A stretch of 64,000 nucleotides of DNA from Latrodectus hesperus. Lineage: Eukaryota > Arthropoda > Arachnida > Araneae > Theridiidae. The notes under the pieces are model-generated. The model had not been told where the DNA came from. It saw nothing but the letters and a program-made list of their open reading frames with translations, and did not search any database. Of this stretch, positions 22,641 through 33,545 are shown in pieces (positions within the stretch are counted from its first letter, which is position 1; the number at the start of each line of letters is the position of its first letter). Location: the NCBI GenBank assembly GCA_037975125.1, contig CM075857.1, forward strand, positions 48,529,672 through 48,593,671, in the 5' to 3' direction. The translations under genes were made by a program, and so were the position numbers.

Positions 22641-22899
22641 CCCACGCTTTTTAAAAATATTCAGTGTAAACAAAATGTGCAGCCAATTTATAGCATGTCA
22701 ATGATTCCAAGATAAATAATGTGAATTTTATAATATCCTGAAGATGAATTTATGTAGAGTTCTCTATTGGTTGTTTGTACGAGCTTAAAAATCAGAATAC
22801 ATATTTACTTCCGCATCTTTAACAGGCATTATGGATGGTTGATTCTCCAGCGCTACATTACTAAGATGAAGGATTTCGAGGTCCTTCTATAATATCTAT

Positions 22900-23455
22900 A
22901 AATGATAACTTCAGTATTATCATTTACCATATTCCAGCAGGATAACGTGTAACCATATGTGAAACGGAATACTCAAATGACCCTTTATCTATTAGTTTGA
23001 TAATTCCTTGGCCTTCTTGTTTCCTCATCAATTGTCAATCGAAAACATGGGATTCATGCTTATGAGACAATTAGCTTGACCAAGCATTCTTGTCAAAATC
23101 TGTTAAATTTTTGCAGTATATAGGCGACACTTTGAAAGCTATAACTCAAATATTCTTACAAGACTTTTTTAATTCTTTGCCGAGGTTTATGATTATTGTC
23201 CACAAAGGCAAATGCACTAACAACTGATTTTCTTATTATCTACACTTTATAGCAGGCTGTAATTTGAATCACTTGATATTCGGGCAATGTTTTACTTGAT
23301 AAATAAATTATGTTTTGATGTCTCTGTTGTTTCTTCGTATTACATTTTGAGTGGCCATCAGTTTAAAATTACGTTTGATTTAAATCTGATTCCTTCAGAA
23401 TTTTTCACAGTTAAATTAAATTTGGAATAAATGAGAAAATTTTAGTTCGTCATGA
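22900..23455 (+). mobile_element. Degenerate Tc1-like transposon 3' half
   Basis: On the plus strand FQQDN at about 22932 matches the second catalytic block of Tc1-like transposases. It is followed by a stop and then VKRNTQM, and near 23010 by PWPSC and TWDSC, where the family has a P-W-P-x-x-S-P-D-L-x-P-I-E block. The acidic third block is eroded. The downstream sequence to about 23455, including GAGTGGCCATCAGTTTAAA, resembles the 3' untranslated end of spider Tc1 elements that I remember. No clear terminal repeat was found. It abuts the mariner relic, facing away from it. Confidence 0.5.
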
Positions 23456-24120
23456 CTAATATCTTTGAAGTCTTTCTGTATTTGTTCATGTCAAGAAATC
23501 CACCAAAATACATTTTTTCAAAGGAAAATACTAAAGATAGTTTACATTTGAATTCACATTATAGACATCAATCTCATAATGTTGCCTATGATACAAAATC
23601 CAATTTTAAGATAGACGTGAAAAATATAAAGTTGAAAATGAATTTTTTTCCAACCAATCTATATATCTTATCTGCGTCATTAATGTTTAAGCAACTTGGA
23701 CAACCGATATTTTTTCAGAATCTTAAATAATATCCCACAATCAAATAATTAACCATTTTGCTGAGTAAAATACATTAAAATAAAAGAGCATATTAAGTGA
23801 CACTAACAATATTTAAAATGATTTATTATTATGAGATTCCGCTAAATTTCATTTTATAGTTTATTATAATGATTAATTACCTATAACTTTGCTGTTCTCA
23901 AAACAATACTGCATTTTCCTCCAAATTCCTACAGTAAGAAGTTACTAATGTATAAACAAGAAAAATTCTTAGCAAAAGTAATTAATTTGAAAAAAGAGAG
24001 TGTGGTAAATGAAGAACTTTCTTTCATGCTGAATTATTTACTAAAATGATATTTTAAATACTTTGTTAATATTTTGAAAATTAAATAATATACAATGTAA
24101 TGTACCATATGTACAGATGG
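23456..24120. other. AT-rich DNA, nothing recognised
   Basis: The frame at 23452-23730 is open for 92 codons but Asn/Lys/Phe-rich with no recognisable domain. I do not support it as a gene. Confidence 0.45.
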
Positions 24121-24124
24121 CACT

Positions 24125-24345
24125 AGATCTTAAAAATCATGTAAGAACTGCCCTAAATAGGAGCTGACCTCACGGAACATATCTTTAACTGCCCAGCCAT
24201 CATAAGAAGTTTGCAGGCAGTTGACGAATTTCTCTTTCAGGGAAATTTCTATAATGATAAAATTATACACATTGCCAAGCCATTGATTTCGGCACGTGGA
24301 ATGATTTTAGTTGACTTCAAATGAACATGACACCAAACCAAACCA
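24125..24345 (+). pseudogene. Short LINE ORF2 tail fragment
   Basis: From 24163 the frame reads ADLTEHIFNCPAI, the H..C half of the zinc knuckle at the end of LINE RNase H proteins. It stays open through IIHIAKPLISARGMI to a TGA near 24322. The upstream Cys pair should lie near 24150, where the frame is interrupted by a stop. The fragment is a 5'-truncated, decayed copy of a LINE subfamily different from the two larger insertions. The call rests on the HxxxxC motif with its typical preceding and following residues. Confidence 0.5.
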
Positions 24346-25415
24346 ATAATAATTTCTTAAATGACGTTAAACATTTTGAATTTGTTTGCAAAACCTAATG
24401 GAGTTAAGTTTTAGGTACAATTATATACTTACTTTATTTAATAAACGCATTTTTTAAAAAAGTATTATTTTTAAATACATTTATTGGCTTAAATCTAAAT
24501 AACTGAAAACTTTATTATTATAATAAAAAAACATATGCCTTAAATTTTTAAAATAAAAATACTTTAATATTAACTAAAGGATATGCTCTAAAACTGTTAG
24601 CATATATCTCTCTAAAATTGAAAAGCTAAGCTATTCTAAAATGATAAATATTGATGATAAATAAAACATTAACTTCACATGTACATTTTATTACTTCAAC
24701 TTAACTTCTGGAAAAATCACTTTAATAAGCACAAACTGGAACTTTTATTGGAAAGCAAGAGAAACATATTTTTTATGATGAAATTCAAAAGATATCGAAT
24801 CACGACAATCGAAAATTGTCTATAATGATGCAAATATTTCTCACATTCTAACTTATAATAAATTGTTGCCTGGGGGCTTAGAAAGATTCCAAGTTATTTA
24901 ATTATGCCACAAAGTACATAAATTTGCCAAACAAGATAAAAATAAAAATGTATTGATTCTTTGAGGCAGACGGCAATACTTTTTCTCAGAATGATAGAAT
25001 ATTTCTACAAATTCGAACTCAATATTATGGAAGATTATCTTAGGTTAAATCGATGTGATTGAATCATCGATTTTCTTTTCGCTATGTTGAATTAAAATAT
25101 TCTATGAAATTTGTTTTGAAGTGAATACATCTAAGAAACCAAGAAGTTAAAGGAGAAATAACTATTTTAGTTCCATCATAATGAATTGTATGACATTAAA
25201 ATTGAAATGATATTTCTTAATATTTAAGTAACTTTTAATATTGAATGGTAAATAAGTATTCTAATTATTTTAAATAATTATTCATAATGAATATACGTGA
25301 ATGCATGTTTATAAAACCTTATATGTTCTAATAAACATCAGTGGTCATTAATTTCAAGAAATTATCACTTATTAAGACAATCAATTTTGAAAATATACTC
25401 ATACGAAAAACTAAA
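24346..25415. other. AT-rich DNA, nothing recognised
   Basis: No coding, RNA or transposon signal seen. Confidence 0.5.
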
Positions 25416-25577
25416 ATGTATTCTTTTATTTTATTTTCATTTGAAATATCATTGATCATTACATTACAATTAGGTTACTTGACTGAAATAGATTGTGCAC
25501 CATCCAAAGAAGTTGATTCTTCCGTGAGATTTTGTCTTGATAAGGAAGTGTCGAAAGAAAGTTCGGCTCTTCTTTGA
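25416..25577 (+). CDS. Possible small secreted peptide (53 codons), unproven
   Basis: From the ATG at 25416 the product starts MYSFILFSFEISLIITLQ, a plausible signal peptide hydrophobic core. A polar segment with two Cys follows (IDCAPSKEVDSSVRFCLDKE), then a stop at 25577. An upstream in-frame extension to a GTG at 25341 exists, but the ATG gives a better signal peptide. The coding stretch after about 25490 is less AT-rich than the flanks. I cannot assign a family: it is not a recognisable neuropeptide, insulin or toxin fold, and two Cys are too few for a knottin. It may be the first exon of a longer gene or chance. Confidence 0.25.
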   Translation: MYSFILFSFEISLIITLQLGYLTEIDCAPSKEVDSSVRFCLDKEVSKESSALL

Positions 25578-26850
25578 TAACACGCTTGGCTTACGCAAAC
25601 CATTCGATCATAGCCTTGGGGATTTTGCCTTTTCAAGATAGTGAATTCTTTATTTTATTTAATACTCTATCTGCTACTTCGTCTATTAAAATTATTTCTT
25701 AATTTAGTGAGTAACAAAGTATAATATCAAACCGTCAGTTTATTGACAAATATAAAATATTCACGAACTTATTACTAGATGTAATTAGAAAATAATAAAT
25801 GGTTGGTAAATTAACAAAATAAAAATAATCTTTTATTTTTGCAAAATCTAGTAGCATGTAATCATTATTAATAATCTAGTAGCATATGTAATCATTGTTT
25901 GTAAAAAGTTACTTGTTTCTTTTCAAGTTGTTCTCAGAAAATTCAAAGAGAAATATATTTAAAAGGTTAAATATTCAAAGCATTAATGTTGTAGACTATG
26001 TTAAATACTTTAATGATATGGATTGCATATTTAATGATATGAATAAAAAGCTTTAGTAAAAATGCTATATTTCTTTTATATAAAATTAATTAAAATAACT
26101 TAACTCTGCCACTTTTCTTTTTCAAATATGTGCACGCAGTTTTCGGGTTTCTTTCAATCTCAAAATATAGCAAATTATCCTTACATAATTTTTAACTTGG
26201 TATAAATATAATTTTAGACTTTTGACAGAAAATGGAACATTAAATAAGAATTTTCATGCAAGGTTATCCTTATTTTAACCAAAAATTTAAAAATAATAGA
26301 ATTATTTATTGTTAATGTGTAAAACCAATATATTAAGTCTATTGGTAAGTTCTGTCCATTTTACGAACAAAACAAAATGAAAATTTTTCGTGATGTCAAT
26401 AAACTTTATTAAATATTACAATAACTGTTATAAGGACTTCTTGCCAGCGTAAGGGTAATTTGTATACCCATTTCTGAGAAATGTCTTTGATTTTCTCAAG
26501 CAAAAAATGGAAACAATAATTGATTGATATCTTCCTCATTTTTGATGTTTTTCCCTTCAAAAAATTTTGTAAGGACAAAAACAAATGATAGTTGGAGGGT
26601 GATGATACAGAGAATATGGTATATGAGACAGAATTTCACAGCTCAATTTTTTTGACGAACTCTCTTCTTGGCCACTTTCTTAGACTGCTCTTTCTTGGAC
26701 TGCATCAAACTGTTCCTTTTAAATTATCCAGTTGTTGAAAATACTTTTCCAAATTGAGCTCCGTGTTCAATTTTTAATGATGATAATGCATTGCTCCTCA
26801 AATGCCCAATTATACACACAACATTCTTTTATTCAAAATCAAATTTGTTT
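25578..26850. other. AT-rich DNA, nothing recognised
   Basis: Apart from a small direct repeat (AATCTAGTAGCAT twice near 25847-25886), nothing structured was seen. Confidence 0.5.
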
Positions 26851-27420
26851 TGCCGACCTATGGCTAAGTGGTTAGCATTCCTGACTTCTAGTCTGTTTGT
26901 CCCAGGCTGAATTTCCCTTTGGATATGATTCTTTCTCTCTCTGTATTTCTCTGTCTTTTCTTCTGACATGATGTATGAATGTGACTCACCATATAAACGA
27001 ATTTGCGGTGATATGGTGTGTTTAATTATACTCGCTTCCATGACTTTGTTCTCAGTTGTCCACTAGAAACAGTTTTCGTCCGGAAAGACGGGGTTCAATT
27101 CCCAATGCCTCCAAAGACCCATCGAGTACATGCGATGTACGTACCCGTTAAATCTGTGGAATCGAAAGCCCTGTGTTTGGTCGTTGACCATGTTACCATG
27201 GTGGGAATGGTATTCAGAAAATTTTCTCCCTCTTAAGATCATTGTCAAAATCGAGGAAGTGGATCCTCTAATTGTCTCTCTATCGGAGGAGTTTAGAGTT
27301 AAGTCGTACTGTGCTTCGTGGTGCTCTGGTTAAACAAAACACGCACCCTAATGACTTAAATTCGCGTTGCCAATGGTAGAATGAGCTTGGCTTGTCCAAA
27401 TATCCTAAATAACAACAACA
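26851..27420 (+). mobile_element. Composite tRNA-headed SINE, possibly dimeric
   Basis: The 5' part (26852 onward, GCCGACCTATGGCTAAGTGG) matches the SINE at 30900-31124 over about 220 bases. Shared segments include the head, GATGTATGAATGTG and the CTCGC-TCC-TGACTT block. Its own B box is degenerate. It continues past the point where the other copy ends, with a second, good B-box-like sequence GGTTCAATTCC (27092-27102) and about 320 more bases, ending in a CTAAATAACAACAACA tail at 27420. Either the family is about 570 bases long with an internal second tRNA-like module, or two SINEs are fused. I found no clear target-site duplication. Small open frames inside (27018-27333) are incidental. Confidence 0.65.
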
Positions 27421-27927
27421 GAAAATATATTTTAAATATACATTTTAGCTCTTTTAAAATTAGTTTTTGATATCGAATAAAATATGAAAACCCAATAGCT
27501 ATTGTGCTCATATGTATAAACTTGCTAAAATTTTGATTTCAGTTAAACAGGAATATAGTCGAACATATTTGAAATACTTATTTTATAACAATTGCAACTA
27601 ATATTTAATAACCATTGATATTTTTTTCTATTTGCAATTGTTAATAATATTAGGGCAGTAAGTGAAGCTTGTTTTAGAGGATGTTTTTCTGTAATGCTCG
27701 AAATAGCTGTTTTAGACAAAACTTTAAATGCAAAATGGATAAACAATGTAAGTAATAAAGCAATTTGAATAAAAATTTTATCAAACAAATATTATGAACA
27801 AAAAATAATAAATAGTTTCGACTTAGGGGATTGCGGTCGGTCTTTTAATGTTTACCGAAGTTGTGCCATTTATAGAAGGCATTGGGTCTACATATGGAAT
27901 GACATCTGTATAATATCAGACAAGCGG
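27421..27927. other. AT-rich DNA, nothing recognised
   Basis: The minus-strand frame at 27543-27788 has no family resemblance. Composition becomes more balanced from about 27820. Confidence 0.45.
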
Positions 27928-28230
27928 TCATGACGGCTTTATCAATACGTTCCAAAGCTGCGCCATATTTTTGGGCCCACATTTACCCCGAATGAACATG
28001 TTTTGACGGGTAGTGGTACCGCTTGCTGGTGCCGCTCTAATGCCACTAATATCGGCAAGCCCATTTAGGCTCTTACTGTAACCGGAATTACTGTGTTTGC
28101 TGGATACTAGGAGTAATATTATTAATATATGTATAATAGCAGTGCTAAATGATTGCACATTATTAAAAGTGCTTAATACATGCGTTTTACTAGCAATGGT
28201 GTAAATAAATGCATTCTATAAAGTTTAAAC
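27928..28230 (-). other. Minus-strand open frame with a hydrophobic segment, unassigned
   Basis: Reading leftward, the frame opens after a TTTATAG (an acceptor-like AG near 28230) and stays open about 100 codons to a TGA near 27928. It has a hydrophobic run (TAIIHILIILLLVSS, near 28095-28140). A Gly/Ser/Ala/Thr-rich segment with IRAAPASGTTTRQNM follows, and then a basic end with RGKCGPKNMAQLW. There is no ATG before the hydrophobic part in frame; the reported GTG start is unlikely. The balanced composition and signal-like segment suggest an exon of a small secreted or membrane protein, but I recognise no family. A chance frame or an unknown transposon is equally possible. Confidence 0.25.
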
Positions 28231-29063
28231 ATAAATTAAAATTTCTAATGTAATCTATTGTAATGTTGCTGCCATTTGTTTTTTTCTCCAAATAATTTAT
28301 AGAAGGTTGAAAAGGAAAAAAATGCATATTTTAGCAAACTATAAGGATTTTACACATTAACGTGCAGTATAATTTCTTATTGTGACTTGCAGCCAATATT
28401 ACTATTACTGGCCCTTGTAATGATATCAGTTTTTTTATTAATATCGATTTTATTTTATGTAGGATTGATTTTAATAAATTGTGAGGGTTATAAATATGAT
28501 GTCTTTTTATTTAGTTTTACGTAGTAATAAAAACTAATTTATAAATAAAAAAATCAAGGCTATTGATCACCATTGTATTTACTACTAGAAGTTTAAATGT
28601 ACATCTGCACAAATGTTAGCTGTTATATTTGAGGTGCACAAAATTTATTGCATAATATTCTATAGTATATTTGCAGATTAATAAAAGCATGTTATTTTAG
28701 TAATACTATGTTCAAAATGATTTCATAATGAAATATTAAACGTTATACGTAAATTAAAAGTATACCCTAATAAGGAATTAAACATTGTACCCTTATCAAA
28801 AGCTAATAATTTAAGCCTAAGTTTATTAATTATACATCCTTACAGAAATATGAATATCGTCATCTTAATTATGGTGTAAAATCTCCTAAGAATAAATTTA
28901 TTGTTTATTTTTATTAAACCAAATTACTTTTCTGTATACCTTGCGTACTTTTTGCATGCCAAAAACATTTTTTTATTGTTTTCCATTTATTTATTCATAT
29001 TATGATGGCAATAATACTCTGTAACTTAATAATAAAAAATAAGTAATTTTTAAAACATTTCCT
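28231..29063. other. AT-rich DNA, nothing recognised
   Basis: No supported feature. Confidence 0.5.
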
Positions 29064-29125
29064 ATGTATGTTGCATAGGTGGTTGTATAGGTGTTGCATA
29101 GATGATTGTATAGGTGGTTGCATAG
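29064..29125. repeat. Short minisatellite, ~11-12-nt unit
   Basis: About five imperfect copies of a unit close to GGTTGYATAGGT, alternating between GCATA and GTATA versions. The alternation suggests that the duplication unit was a dimer of about 23 bases. Confidence 0.85.
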
Positions 29126-29880
29126 CCAAATATAACAAACAAAAATATTAGATTTATGTTTATTATTATGTGTTAAAGATATTTTTACTATGCTTAAGCA
29201 TAAAATAAATGTACTATTTATTGTGGTGATATAGTATAAAGTATAACAATACACAATCATGAAAAAAATAATTTACCTGGAAATGTTTTTAAATAACAAT
29301 GTTTCGAAATTTACAAATATAATTTTCCACAGATGCAGTTTTATTCTATTATGTCAAATTTATAACGTGTAATATCATTATAATTTTTATTTATTAAAAT
29401 CAAATATGTGTCAGAAATACTAAGCTTGGAGAAAAATAAAAACTATAATCCATGAAATAAAAAAATTAAAAAAAACTTTAACAATCTTTTTCAAATGAAT
29501 TTCTTTAAAAATTATTTATTAGCATCAAACAAAAATTCAAAGGGGTTCGTTACTTTCTAAATTAAAAGAAAGATTCACAAATGAATTAAAAGCATAACAC
29601 TTGTCCTAAAATGTTAGACTAAAGTGTCTATAACACAAAATCACGATGTTAAAATTTAAAATTTTGACTCATACAATTGTATCAATATTTTGACACTTAC
29701 ATTCCATTTTTAAATGTTTTAATAAGTAATTTTTTAAGTGAAATTTGATTACATTTTTCTGTTAAAGTAATTAAACATATTTTGATTGAATAACATATTT
29801 TTCAATTAAATGGACTTTTCCAGAGAAAAATTCACGTTCTTTCATTCCGAGAATAGTTCATCATATTCATAATCTAGATT
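29126..29880. other. AT-rich DNA, nothing recognised
   Basis: No supported feature before the possible exon that follows. Confidence 0.5.
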
Positions 29881-29896
29881 TCACTTTATCTTTTAG

Positions 29897-29978
29897 TACA
29901 TGTAGTACTACTGGATTACTCAGTGAGAAAAATGCTGAATTTCTTTTGGAAACATTAGATAATACAGACCATAATTTT
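29897..29978 (+). CDS. Candidate 82-nt internal exon
   Basis: A good acceptor (TTTCACTTTATCTTTTAG, ending at 29896) and a canonical donor (GTAAGC from 29979) bracket 82 bases. One frame, after one leading base, is open for all 27 codons; its middle reads GLLSEKNAEFLLETLDNTDH. The peptide is of normal amino-acid composition, unlike the Phe/Asn/Lys-rich chance frames of this region. I recognise no family and see no partner exon within a few kb. It would be a coding exon of a gene with very large introns, or a chance coincidence of splice-like sites. Confidence 0.35.
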
Positions 29979-30809
29979 GTAAGCATTCATCACTATTGTT
30001 ATATGCCAATAAGTGAAAGAAGACTTTCATAAAATGTATCTATTTATAAGCTTTATTATTTAAATATATAAAGGGAAATGTATTCCGATTAACGTTTCTT
30101 TTGATATATGCATGCTAGGAACTATTAGCTTATTAAATACCTGGAAAAAAATTAAAAATTTGTATTTCAATTTTTAAATTAATTTCGAAATTATTGTGTT
30201 AAACATATTGACATTCAAAATAATTATTAGAAAATGTTATTAACTAATAAAATTTACTTAGATTGATTTTAATTGTACGAGATGAATATGCAAAGTAACT
30301 TTAGTTTTCTTATTCTCATTGATTCATTGTCAGATGCCAAATATGTAAGTATTTTGTTTCATGAAGATTCATTTTGCCAGTTGTGAGAAATTCAGACCTT
30401 TAGAAAATTCGATCTGACACTGTGACTCCAAAAATAGGATCCAGATCTTTTCAGCTCAAGTTTCTGAGAATTTCTTAATATAAAATTCACAGCCAAAGTT
30501 ATCACTAGTCCTGAACTTGCCGATTGTTAAGATATTATTATTAATATTTTACTTAAAGATAAGATTGCATCAATTTTGCAGTTGTTATAAAATAAAAGTG
30601 ATAATCACAAACGAATATTTCGGAAGCATTTTCAAAATATTTTTGATAAATTATCAACATTATTGAAATGTATCTTTTACACAAAACAATAATACATAAA
30701 ATGTGAAAAAGACTCTGGAATATGTGAATTTAAAAATATTAATGTTTTCTTCTCTAAAATATAAGTAAATATTTTTCCGATATTTGTATTAATATTAAAC
30801 GAAATCTTC

Positions 30810-30812
<3 letters not shown>
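29979..30812. other. AT-rich DNA, nothing recognised
   Basis: No supported feature. Confidence 0.5.

Positions 30813-30899
<87 letters not shown>
30813..30899. repeat. (TA)n microsatellite abutting a SINE
   Basis: About 43 TA units end directly at the 3' side of the minus-strand SINE, as if the array grew from the SINE tail or target. Confidence 0.97.
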
Positions 30900-30902
<3 letters not shown>

Positions 30903-31124
30903 CCAATGGCGGGCACCTGTGAACCAAGTCACGGAGGCGAGTAGCGGTGCCCGCTATACCACCACAAACCTGTTTTATAGAGTGGGCCACATTCATACAT
31001 CATCACAGAACCATATACAGAGATAACAGAGAATGAAAGTAACATCCATGCCCGAACCGTGATTCGAACCCGGGACCCACAGCTCAGGAGTTAGGAAAGC
31101 TTACCACTCAGCCATCGGTCGGCA
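30900..31124 (-). mobile_element. tRNA-headed SINE, shorter copy
   Basis: On the minus strand the element starts TGCCGACCGATGGCTGAGTG (A-box region) at about 31124 and has the B box GGTTCGAATC at 31061-31070. It then runs through a non-tRNA body to CGCCATTGG at about 30903. It matches the 5' part of the SINE at 26851-27420 but is better preserved. The tRNA-like head would carry the internal RNA polymerase III promoter. Its 3' end meets the (TA)n array, so the tail and one target-site copy are not recognisable. Confidence 0.8.
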
Positions 31125-33238
31125 TATACATACATACTATACATATATATGTTTTTTTGTATTAAATAATTAATATATAGTTTTGTAGAAGGTGGTTTTT
31201 TTATAAGTAATATGATGTTAATTTTATGTCTATCTCTTTGTTAACTATTTGAATACATGCAAATAGCAATAGATTTAAATGATATCATAATAATTCTTAC
31301 ATAAGAATATGTTGTAAGCATTCTAATATTTGAGAATGTCTTACAAAAATAATGACAATATATTCTTCAAGAGCTTATCACAGAAGTATCAATTTTTAAT
31401 TTATTCCAGAAACAAATGCTGCTACAGATATTTTTTTTCAATTTTTGATAGCACTAGTTAGTATTGAAAAAATGTATTTTTGACTCCATTTAAATTCATT
31501 AGAATCATTGACCATTTTTGAAAAAATATAAAATAGACAAAATCTTCCTTAATACAATAAAAGTTTTGTTGTTGAAGGTTTGATAAAAGATTGAACACGG
31601 AAGAAAATGTAACTTTTATAAACTCGTAACGAAATATTTAAATAAATTGCAATAAATTTTGAATTCAGGGTCAAACTGTAATAAAAAAATGTACACGTTT
31701 TTAGCCGCTTCACTACCTTCATTTTCTTAATATTTTTTATAAATTGTAACTCTGTTATCTGAAAATCTAGAAAAATTATTAACACCTATTTTATCAGAAC
31801 TAATTAAAAAAGATGAAATATTTTTCAAATCAAGGATTGCGTATCAAAATATTCTATTACATGCATAATTTGATATACTTCGTCAGGAATTTATATATAT
31901 GATGCTTGGAGTCAGAACATCACAAACAATATCAAAAAAAACTTTAATATTTCATATCTTTTGCTATATATTGGGAAAACATTTTGTTATATAATACTTT
32001 ACATATTATATTCTACTTTTATGTGAGATTTTTCTGCAAAGTGATAAAGGAACCTATTCAATTAAGCAATGAAATAACTCATGAATTTGATTTGGTGGGA
32101 GAATAAATGAAAACAGTATTTAGGGATGTATTACAGATTCACTACGTTAGAAAGAAACTTATTTGTCACTTTCTGGAACTTTCTGAAATCATCGAAATTT
32201 CAAATGAATTTATCCGTGGAAGGATTCATTCAATTACGCATTTATCCCCTCGAATAAATTACCATTTGTCACAATCAGCGATATGAATTAATATGCCAAT
32301 TATTAGCGTCAGGGAATTATAATTTGCTGCAGCAGTCACTTACAATAACGTTTCATAAATTGCAATTTATTTTAGGTCTTCTACATTTATTGAGAGTATT
32401 ATAGAGTCCATCATTTCAAAATTTTCTAAGGAAAAATATTTTCCTGAAATCTAATATTACTTAATCTAATTGATTTGAAATCGCAACTGTTATTCTTAAA
32501 ATGAATATTATGGAAAAAAATATCTTTTTATGACCTGATGTGTAGCGAATCCGATGTATTTTGGATGATTAAATCGATAATATATATCAATTGTTTATTC
32601 GAAATTAAATGCGTTTTCAACAAATGTTTTTTTTATTTTAATACTAGTTAATACAAATAAGATTTTAGCATTATATATTTCTGATACATCACCCAAATAT
32701 TCCATTAAGTAAGTTTCAGTCGTCAGAGATTTGTAACTTCTCACATGATATTTTCATTTTATTAAACGGAATTTTGTCAAAATTTTCTTGGAATTTCGGC
32801 ATTTTATTTATTTGTTTTGCATTTAAATGCGTTCAATAATGAATAATGAAGTATTTATAAAAATTAAATGTCATAGTATAATTAAGAAAAGACTATGGTG
32901 CTTAGTTATATTAACTTCTACTAAATTCCTTGCTAATTTTAGATGAACAGTATGGAATCATTTTGTAAAAAGGTATGTTTAATTACTGAGACAATACAGT
33001 GATTACATTTATTGCATTTCCCACTTTCTGATTTTTGATGCAACTTCTACTGATTCACTTTCTTAGACTGTAAAAAACGTGATTGGAATATTCTTAAGTT
33101 CTTAATAGGGAATTCAACTGTACGTAACACACTATGGCAAGTCACAAAAGGAGTATTTTACGTATGATTACAAACCACTGCTGAAATTAAAATTCTTTTC
33201 TTACCTACAGCAACATTTTAAGAGTATTCAATACATTA
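31125..33238. other. AT-rich DNA with one balanced patch
   Basis: No supported gene. Around 32140-32370 composition is more balanced and homeodomain/POU-like cores (ATTA, CAATTACGC, ATTAGC) are dense, without an open frame. It is a regulatory candidate only. Confidence 0.45.
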
Positions 33239-33545
33239 AATTAAACAAGTTCCACCCAACTTGTCAAGTGGTCAACGTGCCTGACTGCGGATAGGGAAAT
33301 CCTGGGTTCAAATCCCGGTTTGGGCATGGATGTACTTTCTCTCTCTATCTATCCTGTCTTTGTCCTTTCCTTGTATGAATGAGTTGTGAATGGTTGCCCA
33401 CCCTATTAACGGGTACCTATGGCGTGTGTGTACTGAGGAAGTCGGAATCCACACCAAAATATGGTTCAGTTGAAAAAGTGGAGCAGCGCACCCCATAATG
33501 CCAGCCTATCTAGCACACGACAGCAAAAACACCAATTAAAAAAGT
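33239..33545 (+). mobile_element. tRNA-headed SINE with target-site duplication
   Basis: AATTAAACAAGT (33239-33250) and AATTAAAAAAGT (33534-33545) form a 12-base target-site duplication with one mismatch. The body (33251-33533) starts with a tRNA-like head (ACTTGTCAAGTGGTCAACG, then the B box GGTTCAAATCC at 33305-33315). It continues with the pyrimidine-rich CTCTCTATCTATCCTGTC and ACTGAGGAAGTCGG blocks and ends CGACAGCAAAAACACC. It is the same family as 47510-47773 and distinct in body from the family at 26851 and 30900, though the 5' heads are alike. Confidence 0.88.

Noticed and set aside
27018..27333. Short open frames on both strands
   Set aside because: They lie wholly inside the SINE at 26851-27420.
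33305..33315. tRNA gene suggested by B-box sequence
   Set aside because: The tRNA-like head is followed by a SINE body with target-site duplications, and I could not fold a complete cloverleaf.
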